Numbered from the stretch's first letter, positions 17,337 to 27,137 are shown. The stretch is DNA of 64,000 bases from Thermodesulfovibrionales bacterium (GCA_020062545.1 JAGUWD010000017.1:1-64000); one strand, 5' to 3'. Made by a program: numbers and translations. The notes: generated by a model not told the origin, from the letters alone.

Positions 17337-18062
17337 TTAGAGCTTTAGCAAAAGAGGGTCTTTGATTCCTGCCTCTTTGAATCCCTTTGCCCTGAAAAGA
17401 CAGCTATCGCATCTTTCGCATGGCCTTCCATCCGGCAGAGGGTCATAACAGCTCCATGTGAAGGAATAGTCGAATCCCATTTCTGCACCTTTTCTTATTA
17501 TCTCTCCCTTTGTCATATAAAGGAGTGGTGCCTTTATTTTAAATTTGATTTTGCCTTCCACAGAAACCCTTGTTGCGAGGTTTGCCATTTCTTCGAATGC
17601 CTTCAGGTATTCAGGCCGGCAGTCAGGATAGCCGCTGTAATCCACTGCATTTGCACCGATGAAAATATCCGGTGCCTCAAGCACCTCTGCCCATCCGAGG
17701 GCAAATGAAAGAAAAATCGTGTTGCGGGCAGGGACATAAGTAACAGGAATCATGGCTGCTGGTGACTGGCGACTGGTGACTGGCGACTGGCAACTGCCTT
17801 TAGGTACTTCAATATCAGCCGTTAACGCAGAGCCTCCGATCTCTCTAAGGTCAAATTTTATTATCAAATGTTTTTTAGCACCGAGACTTTCAGCCACTTT
17901 TTTTGCAGACTCAAGCTCAAGCCTGTGCCTCTGACCATAATCGAAGCTCAATGCATAAATATCGTATCCTTCTGCCTTTGCAATGGCTGCTGTTGTAGAT
18001 GAATCAATCCCGCCGCTGAGAAGTACAACAGCTTTTTTATTCATAATTTTGTTTTTGCCCAT
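17337..18062 (-). CDS. queC: 7-cyano-7-deazaguanine synthase
   Basis: Makes preQ0 from 7-carboxy-7-deazaguanine in queuosine synthesis, 241 residues. It has the PP-loop ATP pyrophosphatase motif [10 protein letters not shown] and a zinc-binding cluster near the end ([17 protein letters not shown]). A loop at about residues 91-105 (rich in QSP) is longer than usual and is encoded entirely by a tandem 7-bp repeat at 17754-17795. The start at 18062 lies in another heptamer array; the ATG at 18044 (MNKKAVV) is a credible alternative. No other queuosine gene is in the window. Confidence 0.93.
   Translation of the reverse strand: MGKNKIMNKKAVVLLSGGIDSSTTAAIAKAEGYDIYALSFDYGQRHRLELESAKKVAESLGAKKHLIIKFDLREIGGSALTADIEVPKGSCQSPVTSRQSPAAMIPVTYVPARNTIFLSFALGWAEVLEAPDIFIGANAVDYSGYPDCRPEYLKAFEEMANLATRVSVEGKIKFKIKAPLLYMTKGEIIRKGAEMGFDYSFTWSCYDPLPDGRPCERCDSCLFRAKGFKEAGIKDPLLLKL
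17754..17795. repeat. six tandem heptamers inside queC
   Basis: Units on the plus strand are GGCTGCT, GGTGACT, GGCGACT, GGTGACT, GGCGACT and GGCAACT, a total of 42 bases or 14 codons, so the reading frame is kept. In the protein it gives a period of seven residues ([10 protein letters not shown]...). Confidence 0.9.
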
Positions 18063-18091
18063 AGCCTTTGGCCTATTGCCTATTGCCTGTC
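18057..18091. repeat. tandem heptamers at the plsY-queC junction
   Basis: Units GCCCATA, GCCTTTG, GCCTATT, GCCTATT and GCCTGTC cover the plsY stop codon and the upstream start codon of queC. They make the last residues of PlsY (GNRQ) and possibly the first of QueC. Confidence 0.85.
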
Positions 18092-18669
18092 TTCTCCCCT
18101 ATCTTACTCTCTGTCCCCTGCATAAGTCTCTTAACATTGGCTGTATGCCTTACGAATATCAAGCAGGTAATAACAACTGCAATTATCATCTTTTCCTTTG
18201 AATAATCCAGCATGTAAATACTCAACGGCAGCAGGCCGAATGCAATTAGTGCGCTTAAAGAAGAGTATCTTGTCCATCTTGCTGTCAAGAGCCAGATGGT
18301 AATGGTAAGAAGTGCGACATGGGGAGAGAAAGCAAGCAAAACTCCTATGCTTGTAGCAACGCCTTTGCCTCCCTTAAATTTCAGGAATAACGAAAAATTG
18401 TGGCCTAATATGGAAGAGATGCCGAGAATGCCTGCATCAAAAATACCCAATCCAAAAAACTTTCCGATTGCAACCGGAAGCGCTCCTTTTGCAATATCTC
18501 CTATCAGAGTAAATAAAGCCGCTTCCTTACCCACTGCCCTGAGGACATTTGTCGCGCCTATGTTTCCGCTTCCAACCTTTCTTAAATCAATTCCCTTGGT
18601 CCTTGCAATCAATAGACCCGTAGGGATAGAGCCTATGAGAAACGACAGGATCATTAATGCAGGCATCAT
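18073..18669 (-). CDS. plsY: acyl-phosphate:glycerol-3-phosphate acyltransferase
   Basis: Integral membrane enzyme, 198 residues, that starts phospholipid synthesis. The family motifs are visible: SIPTG near the start, [12 protein letters not shown], and [11 protein letters not shown] in the third loop, with several membrane helices. The start overlaps the end of pgsA by four bases (ATGA), forming a lipid-synthesis pair. The C-terminal tail is encoded by a heptamer repeat and is probably dispensable. Confidence 0.95.
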   Translation of the reverse strand: MMPALMILSFLIGSIPTGLLIARTKGIDLRKVGSGNIGATNVLRAVGKEAALFTLIGDIAKGALPVAIGKFFGLGIFDAGILGISSILGHNFSLFLKFKGGKGVATSIGVLLAFSPHVALLTITIWLLTARWTRYSSLSALIAFGLLPLSIYMLDYSKEKMIIAVVITCLIFVRHTANVKRLMQGTESKIGEKTGNRQ

Positions 18670-19202
18670 TGCATCTGCCTCCAGAATGATATTGTGTATT
18701 TAACTCCTGATACTAAAGCAAGGATAAGGGCAATATACATAAGAACAAGGCCGACATCGTAAAAATCCAGATCCCCTATGCCTCCTGGCAGGAGGAGGAG
18801 TATTATGGCTGTCATCTGGGATGCTGTTTTCAACTTGCCTCCTGTCTCTGCAGGAATGACGATATTCTTTGAAAGGGCAACAACCCTCAATGCTGTTACA
18901 ACAAACTCCCTCACTATAATTACTATTGCCACCCATGCAGAAAGCCTCACCATATCAACGAGCAGTATAAGCGCAGAGATTACGAGGAATTTGTCTGCAA
19001 TGGGGTCAAGGATTATCCCGAATTTCGTTATCTGTCCTGATTTACGTGCAAGATAGCCGTCTAAGAAATCCGTTGCCGATGCAATAAGGAAAATTGTTAT
19101 GCCCAACAGCGGGCTTTTCGGTGTTATTAATACAAAAAAGGGAATTAAGATTATCCTGCTGAATGTAAGGATTGTTGGGAGATTAAACCGTATAGTACTC
19201 AT
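18666..19202 (-). CDS. pgsA: CDP-diacylglycerol-glycerol-3-phosphate 3-phosphatidyltransferase
   Basis: Makes phosphatidylglycerol phosphate in the inner membrane. The CDP-alcohol phosphotransferase motif is seen as ATDFLDGYLARKSGQITKFG followed by LDPIADK. I chose the ATG at 19202 (MSTIRFNLPTILTFSR, the usual N-terminus), giving 178 residues. A longer frame starts at 19265 but would overlap kdsC much further. The chosen start still overlaps the kdsC end by 20 bases. Confidence 0.93.
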   Translation of the reverse strand: MSTIRFNLPTILTFSRIILIPFFVLITPKSPLLGITIFLIASATDFLDGYLARKSGQITKFGIILDPIADKFLVISALILLVDMVRLSAWVAIVIIVREFVVTALRVVALSKNIVIPAETGGKLKTASQMTAIILLLLPGGIGDLDFYDVGLVLMYIALILALVSGVKYTISFWRQMQ

Positions 19203-19743
19203 CAACCAGTTCTTTCCACTTTCCGTTTGACTTAAGTATGAGGTCGCATATTTCCCTGACAGCACCTCTTCCTCCCCGATTCTCTGTAACGATCATCGCC
19301 TCTGTCTTTGTCTCTTCTGAGGCGTCTGCAACAGCAACAGAGAGTGCAACCCTTTTAAAGATTGGAATATCCACAATATCATCCCCTATATATGCCACTT
19401 CATTATCAGATATCCCCATCTTCTCTATAAGATGTTCATAGGCAACAGACTTTATGTAGCACCTCTGATAAACCTCTGTGATACCAAGCTCATGAGCCCT
19501 TCTCTCAACGACCTTTGAATGCCTTCCCGTGATTATAGCAACCTTAATCCCTGCTTTTTCGAGCATCTTTATTCCGTGCCCGTCCCTCACATGAAATGAC
19601 TTAAACTCATTTCCTTCATTGTCAAGAATAATGCTTCCATCCGTTAAAACTCCATCCACATCAAGGATGAGGAGTTTGATTTTTTTTGCGATTTCTCTTA
19701 TTCTGTCCTCTGTCTTCCATTTTCTGCTTTCTGCCTTTTTCAT
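19183..19743 (-). CDS. kdsC: 3-deoxy-D-manno-octulosonate 8-phosphate phosphatase
   Basis: HAD-family phosphatase of Kdo synthesis, 186 residues, with the catalytic LDVDGVLTDG, IITGRHS and a GDDIVDIP loop. It has no cap domain, as usual for KdsC. The first 20 residues are a charged extension encoded by degenerate heptamers. It overlaps the kdsD stop by four bases. Confidence 0.94.
   Translation of the reverse strand: MKKAESRKWKTEDRIREIAKKIKLLILDVDGVLTDGSIILDNEGNEFKSFHVRDGHGIKMLEKAGIKVAIITGRHSKVVERRAHELGITEVYQRCYIKSVAYEHLIEKMGISDNEVAYIGDDIVDIPIFKRVALSVAVADASEETKTEAMIVTENRGGRGAVREICDLILKSNGKWKELVDEYYTV
19701..19742. repeat. degenerate heptamers at the kdsC start
   Basis: Plus-strand units TTCTGTC, CTCTGTC, TTCCATT, TTCTGCT, TTCTGCC and TTTTTCA, 42 bases in all, encode the non-conserved N-terminal extension of KdsC. 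This array is more degenerate than the queC one. Confidence 0.6.
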
Positions 19744-20708
19744 ACTATCCCCTGCTTCAATATATCATGCATATGTATTATGCCCACTGCCTTACCATTA
19801 TCATCAGGAACTACAATGGATGTGATTGAGTGCTTCTCCATTATAGATAAGGCCTTTACTGCGAGCTCATCCTCTGATATGGTCTTTGGATTTTTTGTCA
19901 TTACCTCTCCTGCATTCATATCAAAAAACGCCTTGCCCCACTTCTCTATGCCCCTTCTTAAGTCTCCATCCGTAATAATCCCTAAAATTCTTTTATCGCT
20001 GTCTGCAACTATCGTAACTCCCAATCTCTTTGACGATATTTCCACAGTAGCCTTTAGCATCGGCATATCCGGAGATACAAAGGGCAGTGCATCTCCTGTA
20101 TGCATAAGGTCTTTGACCTTAATGAATAGTTTCTTGCCGAGGTTTCCTCCCGGATGGAAAAAAGCGAAGTCTTCCTCTTTAAATCCCCTCTTTATCAGAA
20201 GGGCAACTGCCAGTGCATCGCCCATTGCGAGTGTTGCAGTAGTTGATGCTGTGGGAACGATCCCCATAGGACATGCCTCCTCTTTTACAGAAACATCGAG
20301 GGTAACTTCAGCAGCCTTTGAAAGGGTTGAATCAGGATTTCCTGTCATGGAAATCAGGCTTACATTGAATCTCTTTAAGAAAGGAATCAGTCCCACAAGT
20401 TCTTCTGTTTCTCCGCTGTTGGAGATTGCAACTATTACATCATCGGCAGTGACCATACCGAGGTCTCCGTGGCTTGCCTCTGCCGGATGTAGAAAAAATG
20501 CAGGAGTGCCTGTCGAAGCAAGAGTTGCGGCAATCTTTTTGCCCACAAGTCCTGACTTGCCCATGCCTGTGACAACAACCCTGCCCCTGCTACTGAAAAT
20601 TATCCCGACTGCCTTTTCAAAATCGCTGTTGAGCTTTTCTATCAGGGCAGATACGGCATCAGCCTCAATTTTTAGAACCCTTTTAGCTATATCAAGAATA
20701 TCATCCAT
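19740..20708 (-). CDS. kdsD: D-arabinose-5-phosphate isomerase
   Basis: Interconverts ribulose-5-phosphate and arabinose-5-phosphate, the first step to Kdo; KpsF/GutQ/KdsD family, 322 residues. An N-terminal SIS sugar-isomerase domain has VVTGMGKSGLVGKK and ISNSGETEEL, with conserved HPAEASHGDLG. Two CBS domains follow at about 205-322. It belongs to the Kdo operon between a coiled-coil protein and kdsC. Confidence 0.94.
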   Translation of the reverse strand: MDDILDIAKRVLKIEADAVSALIEKLNSDFEKAVGIIFSSRGRVVVTGMGKSGLVGKKIAATLASTGTPAFFLHPAEASHGDLGMVTADDVIVAISNSGETEELVGLIPFLKRFNVSLISMTGNPDSTLSKAAEVTLDVSVKEEACPMGIVPTASTTATLAMGDALAVALLIKRGFKEEDFAFFHPGGNLGKKLFIKVKDLMHTGDALPFVSPDMPMLKATVEISSKRLGVTIVADSDKRILGIITDGDLRRGIEKWGKAFFDMNAGEVMTKNPKTISEDELAVKALSIMEKHSITSIVVPDDNGKAVGIIHMHDILKQGIV

Positions 20709-20732
20709 TAGTCATCACTCCAAATTTGACCC

Positions 20733-21233
20733 TCACCAGTCAAATTGGCATCTCAGCCATCCTGGCGGAATGCCCTTTCTGTGGGCCCCGTCCTCGAAAT
20801 CGCTGAGTTCCTTCTCTGCATTTCTGAGCTGCTTCTTCAATTTTCTGAGTTTATTGTGCAACTGTTTTATTGTCTTCTTGCTTTTTGCATCCGGCAAGGT
20901 GTTCCCTTGAAGTTCAGCTATCTTCTTCTCTGTTCCCTCAACATCTTCCTGCGCCTTCTCTATTTTCTTTTTATACTCTGTTGCCCTTTTGCACCAGTAT
21001 TCCTTTTCCTTCTGCTCCTTCGTTTTTTCTGTCCTCTTCTTTGTTTCTACTGCCTCTGCTCTTGTTTTAGACGTTTTATTACCGGAAGGACTTTTGTATT
21101 TTTCGACATCCTCGTTTGAAAAATACTGCGATTCTTTTTGTTGGCTGCTATCTCCGCTAACAGCAGGAGAGTACAATCCGATGATGCAAATAATGGATAA
21201 TATAAAGAAATAAAGTAAGTGCCTCTTCTTCAT
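20733..21233 (-). CDS. exported coiled-coil protein of unknown function in the Kdo operon
   Basis: A 166-residue product with an N-terminal signal sequence (about 1-26, ending near VSG). A very charged Lys/Glu-rich region (about 50-150) is predicted to form a coiled coil, and the tail is tryptophan-containing (PPGWLRCQFDW). Its start overlaps the kdsA stop by four bases, so it is translationally coupled to Kdo synthesis. I do not recognise the family. The context hints at an envelope role. Confidence 0.75.
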   Translation of the reverse strand: MKKRHLLYFFILSIICIIGLYSPAVSGDSSQQKESQYFSNEDVEKYKSPSGNKTSKTRAEAVETKKRTEKTKEQKEKEYWCKRATEYKKKIEKAQEDVEGTEKKIAELQGNTLPDAKSKKTIKQLHNKLRKLKKQLRNAEKELSDFEDGAHRKGIPPGWLRCQFDW

Positions 21234-22042
21234 TTCAGCAACTCGTATATTGCTTTTATGGTATTTAACATCCTTTCCAGATCAGACAATTTTATCATAT
21301 TCGGGCCATCGCACAATGCCCTGTCAGGCTCTGGATGGACTTCCATGAATAATCCATCAATGCCAACTGCAACTGCTGCCCTTGCAAGGGGCTCCGCAAA
21401 TTCCCTTTGTCCTCCGGAACAGCTTCCCTGCCCTCCCGGAAGCTGAAGGCTGTGTGTAACATCAAAGATAACGGGGTAGCCAAATGAGCGCATAATGGGA
21501 AATGCCCTGTAGTCAACAACTAAGTTGTTGTAACCAAAGGATGCACCTCTTTCTGTTATAAATAGGTTTTTGTTGCCCACAGATACGAATTTATCGATGA
21601 TATTCTTGACATCCCACGGTGCAAGGAACTGTCCCTTCTTGATATTGACCGGCCTTCCTGTCTTTGATGCCTCGATTATTAAATCGGTCTGCCTGCATAA
21701 AAAGGCAGGTATCTGCAATGCATCGAGGACTTCTGCTGCATGCTTCGCTTCATCAACTGAATGCACATCAGATATTACAGGGATATCGAATTTGCCTTTG
21801 ATATCCGAAAGTATTTTCAGCCCTCTATCGATTCCAGGGCCTCTGTAGGATGACAGTGATGTCCTGTTCGCCTTGTCATAGGAGCTTTTGAATATAAATG
21901 GAAGTCCGACTCTGCTGCATACCTCTTTTAGTTTCTCTGCTGTATAAAAGGTTATGTCCTCGTTTTCGATCACGCAAGGGCCAGCAATGATTACAGGCAG
22001 ATTACCATTGCCGATTCTTATATTTTCTATTGCTACTTCCAT
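21230..22042 (-). CDS. kdsA: Kdo-8-phosphate synthase (metal-dependent type)
   Basis: Condenses phosphoenolpyruvate with arabinose-5-phosphate. I chose the ATG at 22042 (MEVAIENIRIG), giving 270 residues; the longer frame from 22084 runs into the ABC-F gene's end. The sequence IIAGPCVIEN carries Cys where metal-independent enzymes have Asn, placing it in the Aquifex-like metal-dependent class. Other conserved parts are DVTHSLQLPGG and EVHPEPDRALCDGPN. Confidence 0.95.
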   Translation of the reverse strand: MEVAIENIRIGNGNLPVIIAGPCVIENEDITFYTAEKLKEVCSRVGLPFIFKSSYDKANRTSLSSYRGPGIDRGLKILSDIKGKFDIPVISDVHSVDEAKHAAEVLDALQIPAFLCRQTDLIIEASKTGRPVNIKKGQFLAPWDVKNIIDKFVSVGNKNLFITERGASFGYNNLVVDYRAFPIMRSFGYPVIFDVTHSLQLPGGQGSCSGGQREFAEPLARAAVAVGIDGLFMEVHPEPDRALCDGPNMIKLSDLERMLNTIKAIYELLK

Positions 22043-22073
22043 CAGATTGCATCCTGTTCTGTTTTGATGGTTA

Positions 22074-23951
22074 TTATACCACATGGCCGTTAATCGTCGA
22101 TTCCTTCAGTCTTTCTTCAAATTCCCTTATCTTGATGTCCAGTTCCTCAGTAAGCGATGACAATTCGTCAAAGAGGGTGTCGATTCTTGCCTTTGATTCA
22201 TGAATGGATTTTGTGAGTGTCTTGATAGATTGTCCTTCGCCCTTCACGGAAACTTCTAAAAGTGCCTGTGTATCCTGCTCAATCTGGTTTTCGAGGTGCA
22301 TTATAGTTTCTTCCACTTCTGTAATCCTTTTCTGCAAAACCCCAAGTATTCTTGAGCGGCTGTTGATTAGTTCTGCCCTGATACGGCGCATATCTTTTTT
22401 GCTCGCACCTTTTGTCTGCTCATTGTTTTGTCCCTTAATATCCTGGCTTTCGGTTATCTCGCTTTTCCATCCGACCCTGTCGAGGAAGTCCTGATATGTT
22501 CCTTCGAATACGCTCACCTTTCCATCATCAAATACAATCAGCCTTGTGGCTATGGCATGGAGGATCATCTCGCTGTGGGTCACAATCACAACAGCGCCTT
22601 CAAATGCATCTATGGCCTCAAGGAGGGAATCTATGGATTCCATATCGAGGTGGTTTGTGGGTTCGTCCAGCAAAAGCAGGTTTGCCGGACTGACAAGCAA
22701 TTTTCCAAGAAGCACTCTGCTTTTTTCACCTCCTGAAAGAACAGAGATTTTCTTCAGGGCATTGTCTCCCTCAAACATCATTATACCGCATATATTTCGC
22801 GCTGCCCTGCGGTTGTATTCAGGAAGCACATCAAGGATTTCTTCTTCAACAGTCCTTTGAGGGTCAAGACGCTGTATATTCGTCTGTCCAAAGTATGCAA
22901 GCCTTAATTTCGGATTATGATTAACCGTACCGCTTATTAATGGCAGTTCGCCTGCAAGTAGGTTAAGAAGAGTGGTCTTGCCTTTTCCGTTTTTCCCTAT
23001 TATTGCGATGCGGTCGTTTTTCCCTATGGTTATGCTTAGTTTATCGATCAGGGAAGGGCCTTCAGTGTTAAATGAAAATGATATATCATTCACCTCAATA
23101 AGCCATTTTCCTAAAAAAGGCTCTGACTTAAATTCAAAATCGAGGTTTTTTATTTCTGAGATTTTTTCCAAATTTTCTCTTTTCTGGAGAGCCTTTATCT
23201 TTGACTGGACTGCGCTGGCGCGTGTGGCCTGCGCCCTGAACCTGTTTATAAACTGCTCTGTTTCCTTGCGATTCTTTTCTTCGTTTATCCTTGTCTTTTC
23301 GTAAACCTCTTCTTCCAAGAGTATCTGTTCATACAGCTTTTGTGTTGGACCTTCTATTTTCCGTATCTTACTTCGATGGATGCCCATGGTATGCGTGGTT
23401 ACACTGTCCATAAAATCCCTGTCATGGGTAATTAATATAAGCTCGTTTTTCCAGTTTCGCAAGAATTGGGTGAGCCATCTGATGGACAGGATGTCCAGAT
23501 AATTAGTAGGCTCATCGAGGAGGAGGAGATTGGGCTCTGAGACCAGCAGCTTTGCGAGGTTTAGCCGTATCTGGTATCCACCTGAAAGCTCAAAAGGGTT
23601 CCGGGTAAAATCTTCTTCAGAGAATCCAATGCCCATTAAAACGGTTTTCACCCTGTAGGTTTCATCCCTACCATCTTCAGTGTGTGTGAGGCTCAGGCAT
23701 CCCTCTTTTAATACAGAATCCTCTGTGAAATTGATGTGCTGCGAAAGATGGCCGATCTTATAATGTCTTGGAATGCTGATAACACCTGAATCAGGCTTCT
23801 CCTCACCGAGTATCATCTTAAACAGGGTGGTCTTCCCATGGCCGTTTCTGCCGACAAGACCTATGCGCTCGCCTGCATTGACAGTAAAACCGACATTGTC
23901 AAAAATAATCTGCTGGCCGTAGGCCTTATATAAATTACTGACCTGTATCAC
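22074..23951 (-). CDS. ABC-F family ATPase
   Basis: Soluble protein with two ATP-binding cassettes and no membrane part; ABC-F proteins act on the ribosome. Walker A motifs are GRNGHGKTTLF and GKNGKGKTTLL. Each cassette has LSGG and LLLLDEPTN-LD motifs. The linker and a C-terminal coiled coil (about the last 90 residues) match the Uup/YdiF type. The conserved part begins VIQVSNLYKAYG, so a GTG start at 23951 is likely. That start overlaps the preceding gene's end by 17 bases; a longer frame from 24035 looks spurious. Confidence 0.9.
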   Translation of the reverse strand: MIQVSNLYKAYGQQIIFDNVGFTVNAGERIGLVGRNGHGKTTLFKMILGEEKPDSGVISIPRHYKIGHLSQHINFTEDSVLKEGCLSLTHTEDGRDETYRVKTVLMGIGFSEEDFTRNPFELSGGYQIRLNLAKLLVSEPNLLLLDEPTNYLDILSIRWLTQFLRNWKNELILITHDRDFMDSVTTHTMGIHRSKIRKIEGPTQKLYEQILLEEEVYEKTRINEEKNRKETEQFINRFRAQATRASAVQSKIKALQKRENLEKISEIKNLDFEFKSEPFLGKWLIEVNDISFSFNTEGPSLIDKLSITIGKNDRIAIIGKNGKGKTTLLNLLAGELPLISGTVNHNPKLRLAYFGQTNIQRLDPQRTVEEEILDVLPEYNRRAARNICGIMMFEGDNALKKISVLSGGEKSRVLLGKLLVSPANLLLLDEPTNHLDMESIDSLLEAIDAFEGAVVIVTHSEMILHAIATRLIVFDDGKVSVFEGTYQDFLDRVGWKSEITESQDIKGQNNEQTKGASKKDMRRIRAELINSRSRILGVLQKRITEVEETIMHLENQIEQDTQALLEVSVKGEGQSIKTLTKSIHESKARIDTLFDELSSLTEELDIKIREFEERLKESTINGHVV

Positions 23952-24606
23952 TGGAATTTTGTTCGGCGCTCTTTGAATAAAAGTCCATGTTGATTTCGAC
24001 CATCTGCTGCTGGACTTCCCTGTAATCAATTCCAAAGTCTTTCTGAAGTGTTGCTGCTATATCTGCATAACGTCCGAAGACTTCCCCGATATTCGAAATA
24101 CTGTATTGATGAATAAAGTCCTTGCAAAGCTTATGGGCTTCGTCTGTATCTATGTATGGTGTATCCCGAAGGGCATTTTCGACCTGAAGCTTGATATCCT
24201 TTTTAATCTCGTCTGTTTCCTCTCCGTTTACCCGCCTTTTGAAAAGCTCCCCTATGGATAAATTTTCTATATCGAGACACTTATTGAAATTCCGGCAATT
24301 CGGACAGCAGAATCTCAGCTCGTCATTTAATGTTTCGATGAGATATTTTTCAAGGATTCCCTTGAATGCACCATCTGTTTCAGGGCATTTCAATTCCAGT
24401 AGTTTTGAGACAAATCCCTCAGCGTCTTCAACAATGCCTTCTGGGGTCTCTTTTATCCTCTTTGAATTTTCAGAACCGATAATGCTGCCTGCGAGGATGG
24501 CGTAATAACGCAAATCTTCGGGGAACATGTGGAGTTTCTTCTGGAATTCCCTTTCATTGAGTTCATAAAGGATAGCGTATAAAGAGAAGGTCTTATTGTC
24601 AGGCAT
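23935..24606 (-). CDS. conserved-looking protein of unknown function with a Cys cluster
   Basis: A 223-residue soluble, mostly helical and acidic protein. Four cysteines lie in the middle (RFCCPNCRNFNKC), a likely metal site. The C-terminal part ends in a helix (VQQQMVEINMDFYSK). It lies between hemB and the ABC-F gene and overlaps the latter. I do not recognise it and assign no function. Confidence 0.75.
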   Translation of the reverse strand: MPDNKTFSLYAILYELNEREFQKKLHMFPEDLRYYAILAGSIIGSENSKRIKETPEGIVEDAEGFVSKLLELKCPETDGAFKGILEKYLIETLNDELRFCCPNCRNFNKCLDIENLSIGELFKRRVNGEETDEIKKDIKLQVENALRDTPYIDTDEAHKLCKDFIHQYSISNIGEVFGRYADIAATLQKDFGIDYREVQQQMVEINMDFYSKSAEQNSSDTGQ

Positions 24607-24616
24607 TGAAAATAAA

Positions 24617-25588
24617 TTAGCCGTTCAGAATCTTTGCTGCGTCTTTTGCAAAATAGGTGAGGATTAAATCAGCGCCTGCCCTTTTTATCGATGTGAGTAT
24701 CTCCATCATCACCCTGTCTTCGTCAATCCATCCAAGTTTTCCTGCAGCCTTGACAAGGGAGTATTCTCCGCTCACATTATAAGCTGCAACCGGAACAGCA
24801 AATGATGATTTTACATCGGATATAACATCGAGGTAAGAGAGTGCGGGTTTGACCATAACAATATCAGCACCCTCTTCTATATCGAGGGCGACCTCTTTTA
24901 ATGCCTCACGCCTGTTTGCAGGGTCCATCTGGTATGAACGCCTGTCTCCAAACTGTGGTGTTGATTCTGCAGCCTCCCTGAATGGGCCGTAGAATGCGGA
25001 TGCATACTTTGCTGCATATGACATTATGGGGATCTCGCTGAATCCCTCTTTGTCCAGCGCAGTCCTTATTGCAGCAACCCTTCCGTCCATCATGTCCGAA
25101 GGTGCGACCATATCGGCTCCTGCCCTTGCATGGGACACAGCCTCCATTGCGAGGAGTCCAAGTGTTTTATCGTTGTTTACATCACCCTTTTCTATAAAGC
25201 CGCAATGTCCGTGACTTGTATATTCGCACATGCAGACATCGGTAATTACATAAAGTTCTGGAGCAGCGTCCTTTATGGCCTTAATGGCATTCTGGACAAT
25301 TCCGTTGTCATCATAGGCGCTACTTCCCATTTCGTCTTTGTGTTCTGGGATGCCGAAGAGTATTACTGCTGGTATGCCGAGGGAATAGATCTCTTTTGCA
25401 TTTTTTACAAGCTCATCTATTGATTCCTGGTAGCATCCGGGCATTGCGGATATTTCTTTTCTAATACCCTTGCCAGAGATTACAAAAAGGGGATAAATAA
25501 AGTCATCAGGAGAGATGGCTGTCTGTCTCACCATCCTCCTGATGGTCTTGTTCTTTCTAAGCCTTCTGCATCTGTGTATTGGGAACAT
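24617..25588 (-). CDS. hemB: delta-aminolevulinic acid dehydratase (porphobilinogen synthase)
   Basis: Condenses two 5-aminolevulinate molecules in tetrapyrrole synthesis. It has 323 residues from the ATG at 25588, which overlaps the stop of the preceding Fe-S gene by one base (TAATG). The Schiff-base region reads [11 protein letters not shown] and the zinc-type cysteines are present in [14 protein letters not shown]. This is a zinc-dependent form. Heme made here would feed c-type proteins such as the sensor at 224. Confidence 0.96.
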   Translation of the reverse strand: MFPIHRCRRLRKNKTIRRMVRQTAISPDDFIYPLFVISGKGIRKEISAMPGCYQESIDELVKNAKEIYSLGIPAVILFGIPEHKDEMGSSAYDDNGIVQNAIKAIKDAAPELYVITDVCMCEYTSHGHCGFIEKGDVNNDKTLGLLAMEAVSHARAGADMVAPSDMMDGRVAAIRTALDKEGFSEIPIMSYAAKYASAFYGPFREAAESTPQFGDRRSYQMDPANRREALKEVALDIEEGADIVMVKPALSYLDVISDVKSSFAVPVAAYNVSGEYSLVKAAGKLGWIDEDRVMMEILTSIKRAGADLILTYFAKDAAKILNG

Positions 25589-25908
25589 TATCCGCAACTG
25601 CTGCAGCCTGAACTGCATGATGGAGCGGCGCCGCCGCTAAGCACGAAACCTTCCCTTTCTCCATCTTCATAATAGTCGAGCTGCATACCGGTTAAAGCAG
25701 AAAGCGTATTTTTATCAACAAATACCCTGAGGCCGTTCTTTTCGATTACCTCGTCATCGGTCGTCGGCTTTTCGTCTATATCGAGACCGTAAGAGGGTCC
25801 GCAGCATCCTCCTTCGGAACTATAGATCCTTAGCCCCCAGCTATCTTTTCCTTCTGCTGCAAGAATGGCTGTAGCCTTTTCAGCAGCCTTGTCTGTGATT
25901 GTTACCAC
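25588..25908 (-). CDS. HesB/IscA-family (A-type) Fe-S protein
   Basis: A 106-residue A-type scaffold or carrier. The GTG at 25908 has an ideal GGAGG site (TTTTGGAGGTATGAAGTG), better than the longer in-frame start at 25941. It has the first cysteine region [10 protein letters not shown] and a C-terminal CSSGCSSCG, a cysteine-rich variant of the usual CGCG tail. It is coupled to hemB and is divergent from lptF. Confidence 0.88.
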   Translation of the reverse strand: MVTITDKAAEKATAILAAEGKDSWGLRIYSSEGGCCGPSYGLDIDEKPTTDDEVIEKNGLRVFVDKNTLSALTGMQLDYYEDGEREGFVLSGGAAPSCSSGCSSCG

Positions 25909-26016
25909 TTCATACCTCCAAAAGTTTGATACTATTAGCATAAAAAATTATCCACTTAAAAAGCAAACTTGTTTTTGACCTTTTTGTTCCCGATAGGATA
26001 TTTTATATACTTGGGT

Positions 26017-27078
26017 ATGTTATTGATACACAGATCAATTCTGAAGGAGCTGACATCATCCCTTCTCCTTTCCATCCTTTTTTTGAATTTTACCCTTATG
26101 ATGGAAAAATTGCTGAGACTGAGCAGGGTTCTCTCTGGTGTCGGCACTTCTGTTGCAGATATCGCAAAAATAATCCTTTATCTACAGCCTCAGATACTCA
26201 TCCTTACCATACCCATGGCAATGCTCCTTTCGGTGCTCCTTACATACGGGAGAATGAACACGGATAACGAGATGATAGTCCTGAGAGGCAGCGGCATGTC
26301 ATTCAGGGGCATATCGACACCTGTTGTATATCTGGGCATTGCATGCTTTGTTTTGAGCCTTGCCATGAGCTTTTATTTCAGCCCGAAAGGAAGTGTATTG
26401 CTGAGGGGAAAGGTATCCGAGATACTGACCACAAGGGCACCCATGACCATAGAAGAAGGAATATTCAACACAGCTTTTAAGGATATTATCATTCTGGTTA
26501 AGGAAAAACCGGCTCCGGACAGACTTTCAGGGATATTTATCGTAGACGAAAGGAAAAAGGAAGAGCATAAGGTTATAGTTGCAAAAGAAGGAAGGATAGT
26601 TCCGGAACAGGAGTCTCTTGCCTTCTCTCTATCCAGCGGGCATATCTATATAACAAAGAAAGACATCTTTACCGATATATCCTTTGGCAAATATCACTTC
26701 AAACTGAATCCGTCTGTAGAATCTGCAGAAAAGAAGAACAGCGAATTGACGCCCATGGAATTGCTTGTAGCATCAAAAAAGTTTCCTGAAAAGCGGGTAC
26801 AGTTCTTCCTCGAGTTCTACCGTAGACTCTCCATGCCTGCAATATGTCTTATAATCATACTCTTAGGGCCTTCCCTTTCCCTCATGGCAGGAAAGTCAGG
26901 GAGGCTCGGAGGGCTTACAGTTGGATTGTCGGTATTCGCTGTTTACTACACGCTTCTGCTCTATGGTGAGAATTTGGCAAGGTCGGGGCAGATCCCGCAC
27001 CTCGCGGGAGCATGGATGGCCTTTGCTGTTCTGGGCTTATTTTCGTTGTTAATATTTGAAAGGGTGAATAAAAAGTAA
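26017..27078 (+). CDS. lptF: LPS export ABC transporter permease LptF
   Basis: Inner-membrane permease of the Lpt lipopolysaccharide transport bridge, YjgP/YjgQ family. Six membrane helices flank a periplasmic beta-jellyroll region (about 125-255). I chose the ATG at 26017 (MLLIHRSILKELTSSLLL), giving 353 residues; the frame extends upstream but without family character. The partner permease lptG lies 217 bases downstream. The assignment F rather than G rests on gene order and the N-terminal sequence. Confidence 0.88.
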   Translation: MLLIHRSILKELTSSLLLSILFLNFTLMMEKLLRLSRVLSGVGTSVADIAKIILYLQPQILILTIPMAMLLSVLLTYGRMNTDNEMIVLRGSGMSFRGISTPVVYLGIACFVLSLAMSFYFSPKGSVLLRGKVSEILTTRAPMTIEEGIFNTAFKDIIILVKEKPAPDRLSGIFIVDERKKEEHKVIVAKEGRIVPEQESLAFSLSSGHIYITKKDIFTDISFGKYHFKLNPSVESAEKKNSELTPMELLVASKKFPEKRVQFFLEFYRRLSMPAICLIIILLGPSLSLMAGKSGRLGGLTVGLSVFAVYYTLLLYGENLARSGQIPHLAGAWMAFAVLGLFSLLIFERVNKK

Positions 27079-27137
27079 ATTAATCGATTTTATATATGCC
27101 AAGCACTGCTCAAAGACTTTAAAAAGTGTTGATTCAA

